A stretch of DNA of 11,949 nucleotides, taken from Candidatus Dormiibacterota bacterium. Lineage in GTDB: Bacteria > Chloroflexota > Dormibacteria > Aeolococcales > Aeolococcaceae. The stretch covers positions 1 through 11,949 of the forward strand of contig PLAX01000009.1 in NCBI GenBank assembly GCA_003135255.1, in the 5' to 3' direction. Below are positions 1 through 9,429 of this stretch, piece after piece (within the stretch, counting starts at the first letter, position 1; each line of letters opens with the position of its first letter). Position numbers and translations under genes: made by a program. Below the pieces are notes generated by a model. The model searched no databases. It was given only the letters and a program-made list of their open reading frames with translations, and was not told where the DNA came from.

Positions 1-2470
1 CGGGGCCGCGGCGGAGCGGCACGTAGATCTGAAGCCCCGTCTGGCCGCTCGTCTTGAGCAGGCCGCGCAGCCCCATGTGGTCGAGGGCGGCCTTCACCAG
101 CCGGGCGATGTCGCGGACGTCGTCGAAGCTGGCCGGTTCGAAGGGGTCCAGATCGTAGACCGCCCAATCCGGCTGGTCGGGGGCGTCGACCCGGGAATGC
201 CAGGGGTGGAGATCGACGACGCCGGCGTTGGCCAGCCAGCCGAGCGTGGCAGCCTCGCGGACCACGATCCACCGCTTGCTCCCGGTCTCACCCTCGAAGA
301 GCCAGGAGTCGATCCACTCCGGAGCGTGGCTGGGCTTGTCCTTGCGCCAGAAGGAGTGGCCGGTCACGCCGTCGGGGAAGACCTGGGTCGAGAGCGGCCG
401 ATCGCGGAGGTACGGCAGCAGGTAGGGCGACATCCGGACGTAGTAGTCGATCATCCGGCGCTTGGTGATGACGGGCTCGGGCCAGATCGGCTTGTCGAGA
501 TTGGTGAGATGCAGCCGCCGCGACCCGATCTGCCACCAGTCGTCGGAGCGGAGGCCGGGGAGGGTCTCGAGCGCCTCGGCCACCTCGGGCGGGAGCTCGG
601 GCCGTGCCGCTGCGGGCGAGAGCTGTGGCGACACGGCCGGGGGGGGAGGCCCCGACCTCACCGCCCCGAGCGAGTGCCCTGAGCCGGCCCGGGTGATGAG
701 CGCGTCGACGTGAGCCGTCTCCTCGCGGACGCAATCCTCCGGCTCCGCGTCCTCCCGGAGAGCGAGGAAGGCAGGATGCCGGAGGACGCCCGCCCTCGTC
801 CAACCGGCATGGCGCACCTCGCAGACGAGACGGGGCTGCACCCAGACCACCGCCTCGGCCAGGCTCGGAGGAGCGGCGATCGGCGAGGTGGGGCGGCGGA
901 GCGGCCCCATGCGGCGGAGGAGGTCGGCGATGGTCGCCTCCCCTAACCCCGTGCCGACCTGGCCGCAGTGCTCCCAGCCGCCGGCGCCGCGGAGGGCGAG
1001 CACGAGCGCCCCGAGGTGTCCTCGCCGTCCATGCCCCTCCGTCCAGCCGGCGATCGCGCAGGTCTGGGTGTGCCAGGCCTTGACCTTGATCCAGTCGGGG
1101 CTGCGCCGGCCCGCCTGGTAGAGGGAATCGGCGCGCTTGGCGACCATCCCCTCCAGTCCCAGCTCGGAGACCGCGGCGAAGAAGCTCTCGCCGTCCTCCT
1201 CGACGTGGTCGGCGAAGAGCACCGGCCCGGAGGGCCCGACCAGCTCCCGGAGCGTCTTCTTGCGGATGCGCAGCTCGGTGGCGGTCAGGTCGCGACCGTC
1301 GAGCGAGAGCAGGTCGAAGGCGACGAAGGTGGCCGGATGGCGGTCGGCGGCCCGCGTCGCATCGCGGCGGCCCCCGAGGTTGATCCGCGACTGGAGCCTC
1401 TCGAAGTCGGGATGTCCGGCCTCGTCGAGGACCACGATCTCGCAGTCCAGGACGGCGCTCCTGGCCCGGAGCTGGGCGGGGATGGCGGCGGCCTCCGGAT
1501 AGCGGTCGGTCTCGTCCCGGCCGCGCCGGCCCACCACCCGGACCTCCGACCCGTCGACGGCGACGATGGCCCGGATGCCGTCGTACTTCAGCTCGTAGAT
1601 CCAGCCGGCACGGGAGAAGGGCCGGTCGGCGGCAACCGCCAGCATCGGGGAGGGGAGCGCGACCCGCGTGCTGCCGCCCGGGGTCGAGGCGTGGCCGGAC
1701 CCGGCGGCGGGGATGGCGTCCGGCGGCGACGTGAAGCCGTCCGGCGACGACGGGGAGCCCGCCGCGGCGGTCGGGGCGCCACCCGCCGGAGGCGCAATGC
1801 GTTCGGCCGGGCGTCGCTTCTGGCGCGGGTCCCCACCCCCGGCCGCGGCGATCTCGGCCAGGGCGCGACCGCTCTTGACGGAGCGATCCTCTCCAGCGGC
1901 GTCGTGCCCGGCGACCGCCCCCTCGTCCCGCTTCTTGATGAGCAGGAAGTTGCGGGCAAAGCCCGGGCTGGCACCGGGGTGATGGCCGCGTCCGCCGATC
2001 CTGACCAGGACAAACTCGCCGCGCAGCTTCTGTCCGGCCAGCCGGAACTTGATGTCCCCCGCCTCGATCTGGGCGTCCGGGTCGGCGGCGGACTCCCGGG
2101 TCCACTCGAAGGAGCCGGCGTCCCAGAGCTCCACCGTGCCCATCCCGTACCCGGAGGGGATCACCCCCTCGAAGTCGCCGTAGTCGACCGGGTGGTCCTC
2201 GGTCTGGATGGCCAGCCGGCGGGCGGAGGGGTCCAGGGAGGGGCCGCGGGGGATCGCCCAGGAGAGGAGGACGCCCCCGTGCTCGAGCCGGAAGTCGTAG
2301 TGGAGGCGGGTCGCCCGGTGCATCTGGACACAGAAGCGGCGCCCCTCCCGGAGCCGGTCCCAGAGCCCTCCGTCGGGGCCATCGTCCGGTCCCCCGAGGC
2401 GCCGGGCCTCGCCGCTCGGCTCGGGAGTGCGGGCGAAGTCGCGCTTCCGCCGGTATTCGTCGAGGGCCAT
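1..2470 (-). CDS. ligD: ATP-dependent DNA ligase D (phosphoesterase-ligase-polymerase), 3' end beyond left edge
   Basis: End-processing and sealing enzyme of bacterial non-homologous end joining, expected to act with Ku (not in the window). The frame is open from the ATG at 2470 to the left edge, giving 823 codons. The phosphoesterase domain (about 1-185) has HRATRLHYDFRLE with H51, H57, D59 and R61, plus H93 and Y97 in HPVDY, so the family's catalytic set is complete. A Pro/Ala/Gly-rich linker spans about 186-268. The ligase domain (about 270-590) has nucleotidylated K295 in ELKYDGIR, E344 in DCEIVVLDE, K445 in EGMVAKRAD, and K462/K464 in WIKVKA. A second linker leads to the primase-like polymerase domain from about 645, with LTNLDKPIWPE, metal-binding D773/D775 in YDLDP, and SGQTGLQIYVPL at 809-820. 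The third catalytic acid and the end of the polymerase domain lie outside. The domain order matches Pseudomonas LigD, not mycobacterial LigD. The ribosome site is weak (AGGA about 15 nt upstream). Identification is very secure; the exact start is less so. Confidence 0.95.
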   Translation of the reverse strand, partial: MALDEYRRKRDFARTPEPSGEARRLGGPDDGPDGGLWDRLREGRRFCVQMHRATRLHYDFRLEHGGVLLSWAIPRGPSLDPSARRLAIQTEDHPVDYGDFEGVIPSGYGMGTVELWDAGSFEWTRESAADPDAQIEAGDIKFRLAGQKLRGEFVLVRIGGRGHHPGASPGFARNFLLIKKRDEGAVAGHDAAGEDRSVKSGRALAEIAAAGGGDPRQKRRPAERIAPPAGGAPTAAAGSPSSPDGFTSPPDAIPAAGSGHASTPGGSTRVALPSPMLAVAADRPFSRAGWIYELKYDGIRAIVAVDGSEVRVVGRRGRDETDRYPEAAAIPAQLRARSAVLDCEIVVLDEAGHPDFERLQSRINLGGRRDATRAADRHPATFVAFDLLSLDGRDLTATELRIRKKTLRELVGPSGPVLFADHVEEDGESFFAAVSELGLEGMVAKRADSLYQAGRRSPDWIKVKAWHTQTCAIAGWTEGHGRRGHLGALVLALRGAGGWEHCGQVGTGLGEATIADLLRRMGPLRRPTSPIAAPPSLAEAVVWVQPRLVCEVRHAGWTRAGVLRHPAFLALREDAEPEDCVREETAHVDALITRAGSGHSLGAVRSGPPPPAVSPQLSPAAARPELPPEVAEALETLPGLRSDDWWQIGSRRLHLTNLDKPIWPEPVITKRRMIDYYVRMSPYLLPYLRDRPLSTQVFPDGVTGHSFWRKDKPSHAPEWIDSWLFEGETGSKRWIVVREAATLGWLANAGVVDLHPWHSRVDAPDQPDWAVYDLDPFEPASFDDVRDIARLVKAALDHMGLRGLLKTSGQTGLQIYVPLRRGP

Positions 2471-4763
<2,293 letters not shown>

Positions 4764-4764
<1 letters not shown>

Positions 4765-5894
4765 TGGAGCAGAGCGGCACCCCGGGAGGGACGCGTGCGA
4801 CGGCGACTCCGATCACCGTGGCCGTCGACGCCATGGGCGGTGACAACGACCCCCAGGCGGCCGTGCTGGGAGCCCTCGAGGCGGCTCTCAAAGACGGCAT
4901 CCGGGTGCTGCTGGTGGGCGACCGGGGCCGCCTCCAAGCCCTCTGCGAGGAGTGGCGGCGCGCTCTGCCGGACAACGCGACCCGCGCCGCGGACGTGCTG
5001 CGCACCCACGTGGAGATCGTGCCGGCGGGATCGGTGATCGGGATGGACGAACACCCCGCCCAGGCGGTCCGGTCCAAGAAGGACGCCAGCGTCGTGGTCG
5101 CCACCCGCCTGGTGGCCGAGGGACGCGCCCAGGCGGCCGTCTCCGCCGGCAACCGCGGTGCCACCCTGGCCGCCGCCCTGCTCACGGTGGGGCGTATCCG
5201 CGGGGTCGCGCGGCCCGCCATCGGGACGACCTTCCCCACCCCCACCCTCACCACCTCCACCTTCCTGCTCGACATCGGCGGCAACGTCGACTGCAAGCCG
5301 CTCTGGCTGCTCCAGTTCGGGGTGATGGGCAGCATCTACGCCCGCCTGATGATGGGAGTCGATGATCCCCGCGTCGGCCTGCTGAGCAACGGGGAGGAGG
5401 CGGAGAAGGGCTCGGAGCTGGTCCAGGAGGCGCACCGGCTGCTCTCGTCGGCGCGGCTGCGCTTCGTCGGCAACGTCGAGGGCCGTGACGTCTTCACCGG
5501 CTCCTGCGACGTCGTGGTCACCGACGGCTTCACCGGCAACGTCGTCCTCAAGACGGCGGAGGGAGTCGCCGAGCTTCTCTTCGGGGTGATCTCCCGCGAG
5601 GCCCGTGGATCGCTCACCGGCAAGGTCGGAGGCGCCCTGCTCAAGCCGAAGCTTCGCCCCCTGCGCGACCGGGTCGACTACCGCAAGGCCGGGGGCGCCC
5701 TGCTGCTGGGGGTCGCCGGTGAGGTGGTCATCGCGCACGGCCGCAGTGACGCCGAGGCCATCGGCAACGCCGTGCGCGTGGCGGCGCTCGCCGCTCGCCA
5801 GCGGGTCAGCTCTCGGATCGCCGCGGCGATGGCATCGCCGGACCGGGCGGCCACGGTCGCTTCCGTCGAGCATCCAGATGAGGACGGGTCATGA
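4764..5894 (+). CDS. plsX: Phosphate acyltransferase PlsX (acyl-ACP:phosphate)
   Basis: Converts acyl-ACP and phosphate to acyl phosphate, the acyl donor used by PlsY for glycerol-3-phosphate acylation in membrane phospholipid synthesis; a peripheral membrane enzyme. The 376-aa length is slightly above the usual 330-350. Family blocks are VAVDAMGGDNDP (19-30), IGMDEHPAQAVRSKKDAS (92-109), VSAGNRGAT (126-134), LLDIGGNVDCKP (168-179), SNGEEAEKGSE (208-218) and GNVEGRDVFTG (236-246), with DGFTGNVVLKTAEG (254-267). GGDND replaces the more common GGDHAP, and NRGA replaces NTGA. The ATG overlaps the gyrB stop by one base (TGATG) with no ribosome site, which points to termination-reinitiation. It sits between two gyrase genes instead of its usual fab/acpP/rpmF company. 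Identification is secure; the reason for the location is unknown. Confidence 0.97.
5880..5884 (+). promoter_or_regulatory. gyrA ribosome binding site inside the plsX 3' end
   Basis: GAGGA sits 6 nt before the gyrA ATG and within the last plsX codons. With the ATGA overlap it fixes the gyrA start at 5891 and shows gyrA can recruit ribosomes itself as well as by coupling. Confidence 0.7.
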
Positions 5895-8353
5895 GCGTCT
5901 TCCACCCCGGCGACATCCAGCCCATCGACCTCGAGCAGGAGATGCGGCAGAGCTACATGGACTACGCGATGAGCGTCATCGTGAGCCGGGCGCTTCCCGA
6001 TGTCCGCGATGGTCTCAAGCCGGTCCAGCGGCGCATCCTCTACGCGATGCTCCAGGAGGGCATCACCGCCGGCGGCCGGACCAAGAAGTCGGCGGCGATC
6101 GTCGGCGAGGTGATGAAGAACTATCACCCGCACGGCGACCAGTCGATCTACGACACCTTGGCGCGACTGGTTCAGCCCTGGGTGATGCGCTACCCGCTGG
6201 TCACCGGCCAGGGCAACTTCGGCTCGGTGGACGGCGACCCCCCGGCGGCACAGCGCTACACCGAGGCCAAGATGTCGGCGGTGGCCATGACCATGGTCGA
6301 GGACATCGACAAGGACACGGTCGACATGGTCGAGACCTACCTCGCCGACCCCACGGTCCTGCAGCCGAGCGTGCTCCCCGCGCTGCTGCCCAACCTGCTG
6401 GTCAACGGTGCCAGCGGGATCGCGGTCGGCATGGCGACCAACATCCCACCCCACAACCTCGGCGAGGTCTGCGACGCGCTGGTCCGCCTCATCGACGACC
6501 CGGAGATCAGCACCGAGGACCTGGTCCGGATCATCCCCGGGCCCGACTTCCCGACCGGCGCGATGATCTACGCGCGCGACATCGCCCAGGTGTACGCGAC
6601 CGGCCACGGGCGCATCGTCATGCGTGCCCAGGTCGAGTTCGAGGAGTCGCGCCACGGCCGGGAGCAGATCATCGTCCGCGAGCTCCCCTACCAGGTCAAC
6701 AAGGCGCGCCTGCTGGCGAGCATCGCGGAGCTGGTCAACGACAAGAAGCTCGAGGGGATCGCCGACCTGCGTGACGAGTCCGGCCGCACCGAGAGCACCC
6801 GGATCGTCATCGAGCTGAAGCCGAGCGCCCGGCCGCACACCGTCCTCAACAACCTCTACAAGCACACGCAGCTCCAGAACACCTTCGGTGCCCTGATGCT
6901 GGCGCTGGTCGACGGCCGGCCCCAGGTGCTCGGGCTGAAGGCGATCCTCCAGCCCTTCGTCGACTTCCGGCGCCAGGTCGTGGTCCGGCGCACTCGCTAC
7001 CTCCTGGGGAGGGCGCGGGAGCGGGCTCACATCCTGGAGGGGCTGCTCAAGTGCCTCGATCACATCGACGAGGTGATCGCGCTGATCCGGGCGGCCCAGG
7101 ACGAGAAGGCGGCCCAGATCGCGCTGGAGCAGCGCTTCCAGCTGAGTGAGCGGCAGTCCAAGGCGATCGTCGACCTCCGCCTGGGCCGGCTCACGCGCCT
7201 GGAGGCGGGCAGGATCCAGGAGGAGTACGAGGCCCTCATCAAGGAGATCGCCCGCTTCGAGGACATCCTGGCCAACCCCCGGCTGGTGGACCAGCTCATC
7301 AAGGACGAGCTGGTCGAGCTGCGCAAGCGCTTCGCCGACCCCCGGCGCACCGAGATCCGCTACGGGGACGTCGAGCTCAACGAGGAGGATCTGATCCCCA
7401 AGGAGCAGGTCTTCGTCACCCTGACCCACCGCGGCTACATCAAGCGCATCCCGGTGGACAGCTATCGGGCCCAGCACCGCGGCGGCCGCGGGGTGGTCGG
7501 GGCCAAGCGCTCCACCGAGCAGGACTACGCCGAGCACTCCACCACCGCCTCGACCCACAGCGACATGCTCTTCTTCACCAACCGGGGGCGGGTCTTCCGG
7601 CTGCGAACCCACGAGATCCCGGACGTCAAGCGCCAGGCCAAGGGGCTCCCGGTCATCAACCTCATCGAGATCGACCAGGGAGAGCGGATCACCGCCCTGA
7701 TCGCGGTCGACGGCTTCTCCGACGAGCAGTACCTGGTGATGGCGACCCGGCTGGGGCAGATCAAGAAGACCCCGTCGGCCGCCTACTCCGCGGTGCGGCG
7801 CAATGGGCTGATCGCCATCAACCTCCAGGAGGGCGACGAGCTGGACTGGGTGAGGATCTCGGCGGGCGGCGATGAGCTGCTCGTGGTCACCCGTCAGGGC
7901 AAGGGCGCCCGGTTCTCGGAGAAGGAGGTCCGCCCGATGGGGCGGGACACCATGGGTGTGGGGGCGATCCGGCTCCGGTCCGGGGACGAGGTGGCCGGCT
8001 TCGACATCGTGAACCCCCGCGGCCACGTCCTGGTGGTGACCCAGCTGGGCTTCGGCAAGCTGACCCCGATGGAGGACTATCCGGTCAAGAGTCGCAACAT
8101 CCAGGGGGTGTACACGGTCGACCAGAACGCCATCCCCAAGATCGGCGAGATCGTGGGGATGCGGGTGGTCGAGGACCTCTCCGAGGAGCTGATGGTCGTC
8201 TCGACGATGGGCCAGGTGATCCGGATCCCGCTCGCTCAGGTCCGGGTGTCAGGCCGTCAGACCCGCGGCGTGATCATCATGCGGCTCGCTGAAGGAGATC
8301 GCGTCGGCTCGATGGCCGGCGTGGGCCGGGCCGACGTGCTGGAGGCCGACTAG
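5891..8353 (+). CDS. gyrA: DNA gyrase subunit A
   Basis: DNA-breaking and DNA-wrapping subunit of gyrase, partner of the upstream gyrB product; 820 aa. The N-terminus has [20 protein letters not shown]. The winged-helix active site has Y123 in AAQRYTE, preceded by R122. Next come [21 protein letters not shown] (169-189), the tower and coiled-coil region, and a six-bladed C-terminal domain that includes a GyrA box QHRGGRG at 528-534, which separates it from ParC. Several normally conserved positions differ. Ala69 occupies the slot of E. coli Arg68 (KSAR). Gln84 occupies the slot of Ser83. ARLVQ replaces [13 protein letters not shown] replaces VDGQGNFG, and Gln121 replaces Met120. The usual NYDG loop is replaced and is two residues longer. 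Asp88 (E. coli Asp87) is kept. The ATG overlaps the plsX stop (ATGA). Identification is secure. Confidence 0.98.
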   Translation: MSVFHPGDIQPIDLEQEMRQSYMDYAMSVIVSRALPDVRDGLKPVQRRILYAMLQEGITAGGRTKKSAAIVGEVMKNYHPHGDQSIYDTLARLVQPWVMRYPLVTGQGNFGSVDGDPPAAQRYTEAKMSAVAMTMVEDIDKDTVDMVETYLADPTVLQPSVLPALLPNLLVNGASGIAVGMATNIPPHNLGEVCDALVRLIDDPEISTEDLVRIIPGPDFPTGAMIYARDIAQVYATGHGRIVMRAQVEFEESRHGREQIIVRELPYQVNKARLLASIAELVNDKKLEGIADLRDESGRTESTRIVIELKPSARPHTVLNNLYKHTQLQNTFGALMLALVDGRPQVLGLKAILQPFVDFRRQVVVRRTRYLLGRARERAHILEGLLKCLDHIDEVIALIRAAQDEKAAQIALEQRFQLSERQSKAIVDLRLGRLTRLEAGRIQEEYEALIKEIARFEDILANPRLVDQLIKDELVELRKRFADPRRTEIRYGDVELNEEDLIPKEQVFVTLTHRGYIKRIPVDSYRAQHRGGRGVVGAKRSTEQDYAEHSTTASTHSDMLFFTNRGRVFRLRTHEIPDVKRQAKGLPVINLIEIDQGERITALIAVDGFSDEQYLVMATRLGQIKKTPSAAYSAVRRNGLIAINLQEGDELDWVRISAGGDELLVVTRQGKGARFSEKEVRPMGRDTMGVGAIRLRSGDEVAGFDIVNPRGHVLVVTQLGFGKLTPMEDYPVKSRNIQGVYTVDQNAIPKIGEIVGMRVVEDLSEELMVVSTMGQVIRIPLAQVRVSGRQTRGVIIMRLAEGDRVGSMAGVGRADVLEAD

Positions 8354-8354
8354 A

Positions 8355-8373
8355 AGGGGGCGTCGGCCCCCCT
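8355..8373. terminator. GC-rich hairpin between gyrA and the convergent zinc-ribbon gene
   Basis: GGGGGC (8356-8361) pairs with GCCCCC (8366-8371) around a GTCG loop, immediately after the gyrA stop and just before the stop of the opposing gene. There is no T-run on either side, so it is either a U-tract-poor intrinsic terminator or a 3'-end stabilising hairpin. The two genes have only 24 nt between them, so it would have to serve both directions. Confidence 0.5.
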
Positions 8374-8377
8374 CGCG

Positions 8378-8530
8378 TCAGACCTCGGCCTTGCCGATCT
8401 TGAAGATCTTGGTCCCGCAGGTGGGGCAGGTGCCGGTCGTGGCCGGTTTGCCGTTCTTCATCGTGATCGCCTGCGCGTCCTTGATCTCAGTCTGCTTCTT
8501 GCACTTGAGACAGTAGCCGGAGACTGCCAT
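8378..8530 (-). CDS. Small zinc-ribbon protein, DUF5679 family
   Basis: A 50-residue protein with two CxxC knuckles, C7/C10 in GYCLKCK and C35/C38 in TCPTCGTK. They flank a central segment with MKNGKPATTG, matching the DUF5679 pattern as I remember it. It probably binds one zinc ion; no function is known to me for the family. The start at 8530 is chosen because AGGAGAGG (8536-8543) lies 5 nt upstream, while extension to 8602 adds unconserved Pro-rich sequence and would swallow the leader structures. The tail KIFKIGKAEV is basic, so nucleic-acid or ribosome association is possible but speculative. It is monocistronic and convergent with gyrA, with its own promoter-like sequence at 8590. Confidence 0.85.
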   Translation of the reverse strand: MAVSGYCLKCKKQTEIKDAQAITMKNGKPATTGTCPTCGTKIFKIGKAEV

Positions 8531-8541
8531 CGGTTCCTCTC

Positions 8542-8561
8542 CTGGATCGGGCTGGATCGGG
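8542..8561. repeat. Perfect tandem duplication of a 10-mer in the zinc-ribbon gene leader
   Basis: CTGGATCGGG occurs twice back to back (8542-8551 and 8552-8561), directly upstream of and touching the ribosome binding site of the minus-strand zinc-ribbon gene. It could be a regulator half-site pair or a simple slippage duplication. Confidence 0.6.
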
Positions 8562-8571
8562 GCCGGGTCCG

Positions 8572-8588
8572 CCCGGCGACTTGCCGGG
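8572..8588. promoter_or_regulatory. Hairpin at the predicted 5' end of the zinc-ribbon transcript
   Basis: CCCGGC (8572-8577) pairs perfectly with GCCGGG (8583-8588) around a 5-nt loop. On the minus strand it would form within a few bases of the transcription start predicted from the -10 element at 8590-8595. A 5'-terminal stem usually protects mRNA; a regulatory role is inference. Confidence 0.4.
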
Positions 8589-8589
8589 G

Positions 8590-8595
8590 ATTGTA
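8590..8595 (-). promoter_or_regulatory. Candidate -10 element for the zinc-ribbon gene
   Basis: Read on the minus strand this is TACAAT, a near-consensus sigma-70 -10 hexamer in otherwise GC-rich DNA. Transcription would start near 8583, giving a leader of about 53 nt. The -35 region is poor. Confidence 0.45.
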
Positions 8596-8723
8596 AGCAC
8601 ACTCTGCCCGATCAGGTTGAATTCAGCCGAATTCGGGCCGTGTGTGCGCCGAACACGGCGAAACGCTGTAGCAGCGCGATCAAACCGACCAGGGGCCATG
8701 ACGCTCCGGGCCCTCCGCCCGGT

Positions 8724-8743
8724 GCACCCCGAATTGGGGGTGC
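8724..8743. promoter_or_regulatory. Interrupted palindrome, possible operator upstream of the small membrane ORF
   Basis: GCACCCC (8724-8730) and GGGGTGC (8737-8743) are perfect 7-nt inverted arms around GAATTG. The right arm ends 42 bp before the ATG at 8786, just upstream of where a -35 would lie if that gene is leaderless. It could bind a dimeric regulator or form an RNA hairpin; no T-run follows, so a terminator is less likely. Confidence 0.35.
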
Positions 8744-8775
8744 TGAGGCGCGTAACCGCGAGGATCGGGGCGACG

Positions 8776-8781
8776 TATACC
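8776..8781 (+). promoter_or_regulatory. Candidate -10 element for a leaderless small ORF
   Basis: TATACC lies 4 nt before the ATG at 8786. There is no Shine-Dalgarno at the proper distance, so a leaderless or nearly leaderless transcript is the simplest reading. The spacing is about 2 nt tighter than ideal, and no clear -35 is seen. Confidence 0.3.
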
Positions 8782-8785
8782 CTGC

Positions 8786-8935
8786 ATGACCCTCCACACC
8801 GCCAGCTTCCCCCCCGAGCCCCGGGTTGTCGCCGGTTACGGGACGGCGAGCCGCCCAGCCATCGTGCTGGCCGTGAGCCTGATCGCCGTACTGGGAGCGC
8901 TCGTCGTCTGGGGGCTATCCGCCCTCGTGGGTTAG
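8786..8935 (+). CDS. Putative 49-residue single-span membrane protein
   Basis: An ATG-to-TAG reading frame of 49 codons that I do not recognise as a named family. Residues 1-23 are soluble with two prolines and few charges. Residues 24-49 (PAIVLAVSLIAVLGALVVWG and on) form one long hydrophobic segment ending at the C-terminus, as in small tail-anchored or assembly peptides. An Arg at 23 just before the span would favour a cytoplasmic N-terminus by the positive-inside rule. Support comes from the clean hydrophobic profile, the TATACC element directly upstream and a strong hairpin 17 nt after the stop. Against it are the lack of a ribosome site and of recognisable homology. It stands alone between the zinc-ribbon gene and bactofilin. 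Moderate to low confidence that it is translated. Confidence 0.4.
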   Translation: MTLHTASFPPEPRVVAGYGTASRPAIVLAVSLIAVLGALVVWGLSALVG

Positions 8936-8951
8936 AGCGCCCCACCACGCA

Positions 8952-8992
8952 GAGAGAGGCCGCGCCACCGCAACGGCGACGCGACCTCTCTC
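8952..8992. terminator. Long imperfect hairpin between the small ORF and bactofilin
   Basis: GAGAGAGG (8952-8959) pairs with CCTCTCTC (8985-8992). After one C-A mismatch, CGCG (8961-8964) pairs with CGCG (8980-8983), and an inner CCG/CGG closes a CAA loop. The element lies between two convergent genes (stops at 8935 and 9009-9007) and most likely acts as a bidirectional terminator. No U-tract is present on either strand. Confidence 0.6.
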
Positions 8993-9006
8993 GGGCTGAA
9001 GAGCTC

Positions 9007-9429
9007 TTAGCTCTCGCCGCCCATCATCGCGATCGAGCCATTGAAGGTGGCCCCGTCCTCGACGTGGAGCTTGCCCACCCGGATGCTCCCCTGGAGGTAC
9101 CCGGAACCGGCAAGGCGGAGCCGCTGCTGGGCGGTGACCTCGCCCTCGACGCGGCCACGGATGCTCAGGTTGCGGCACTCGAGCCGGGCCTTGACGACGG
9201 CAGAGGCTTCAACGGTCACGTCGCCGGTGGTGACCACCTCGCCGTCGATGCTGCCGAACACGACCAGGTCGCTGCGGATGATCAGCTTCCCCTCGAGGCG
9301 GTCATCGGCGCCGAGGGTGACCGTGCCGCCGCTAGAGTTCTCGCCGGGGCGCTTTCCGTCCGGTTTGGATATCACCACTGACTCTTTCGCCTCCGGGGTT
9401 GCGTTGATCTTGTCTGCGGTCTGGTCCAT
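9007..9429 (-). CDS. Bactofilin (polymer-forming cytoskeletal protein)
   Basis: A 140-residue bactofilin, a beta-helical protein that self-assembles into non-nucleotide filaments, often at the membrane, to scaffold envelope enzymes. A low-complexity polar N-terminus (1-35) precedes the DUF583 core (about 36-135). The core shows repeated strands with a G-x-I/V-x-G spacing: VVFGSIDGEV (56-65), NLSIRGRVEGEV (87-98), GYLQGSIRVGKLHVEDGATF (110-129). No N-terminal membrane span is visible. The start at 9429 is supported by AAGGA (9437-9441) 7 nt upstream. No M23 peptidase or other morphogenesis gene is adjacent, so its client is unknown. It is divergent from the methyltransferase, with overlapping start codons, and convergent with the small ORF. 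Family assignment is strong. Confidence 0.9.
   Translation of the reverse strand: MDQTADKINATPEAKESVVISKPDGKRPGENSSGGTVTLGADDRLEGKLIIRSDLVVFGSIDGEVVTTGDVTVEASAVVKARLECRNLSIRGRVEGEVTAQQRLRLAGSGYLQGSIRVGKLHVEDGATFNGSIAMMGGES

Larger units (their letters stand above)
8603..8785. other. Intergenic region between the divergent zinc-ribbon gene and small membrane ORF
   Basis: No convincing gene. It holds GAATTC twice in direct orientation about 10 bp apart (about 8619-8635). A stem of CCGTGT with ACACGG across a 9-nt loop lies at about 8638-8658. An interrupted palindrome lies at 8724-8743 and is listed separately. Confidence 0.5.

Noticed and set aside
288..2105. Long minus-strand open frame within the ligD interval
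   Set aside because: It is out of frame with the real ligD, is Arg/Gly/Pro-rich, and lacks motifs; the true frame runs from 2470 to the left edge without a stop.
5678..8026. 782-codon open frame antisense to gyrA
   Set aside because: Shadow of gyrA codon bias; no domain, no ribosome site, and the sense strand is unambiguous.
8378..8602. Longer 74-codon version of the zinc-ribbon protein
   Set aside because: The extra 24 residues are unconserved in character and would begin upstream of the predicted transcription start; the strong ribosome site points to 8530.
9041..9427. N-terminal extension of the methyltransferase back to 9041
   Set aside because: It runs antisense through the whole bactofilin gene and has no methyltransferase features.
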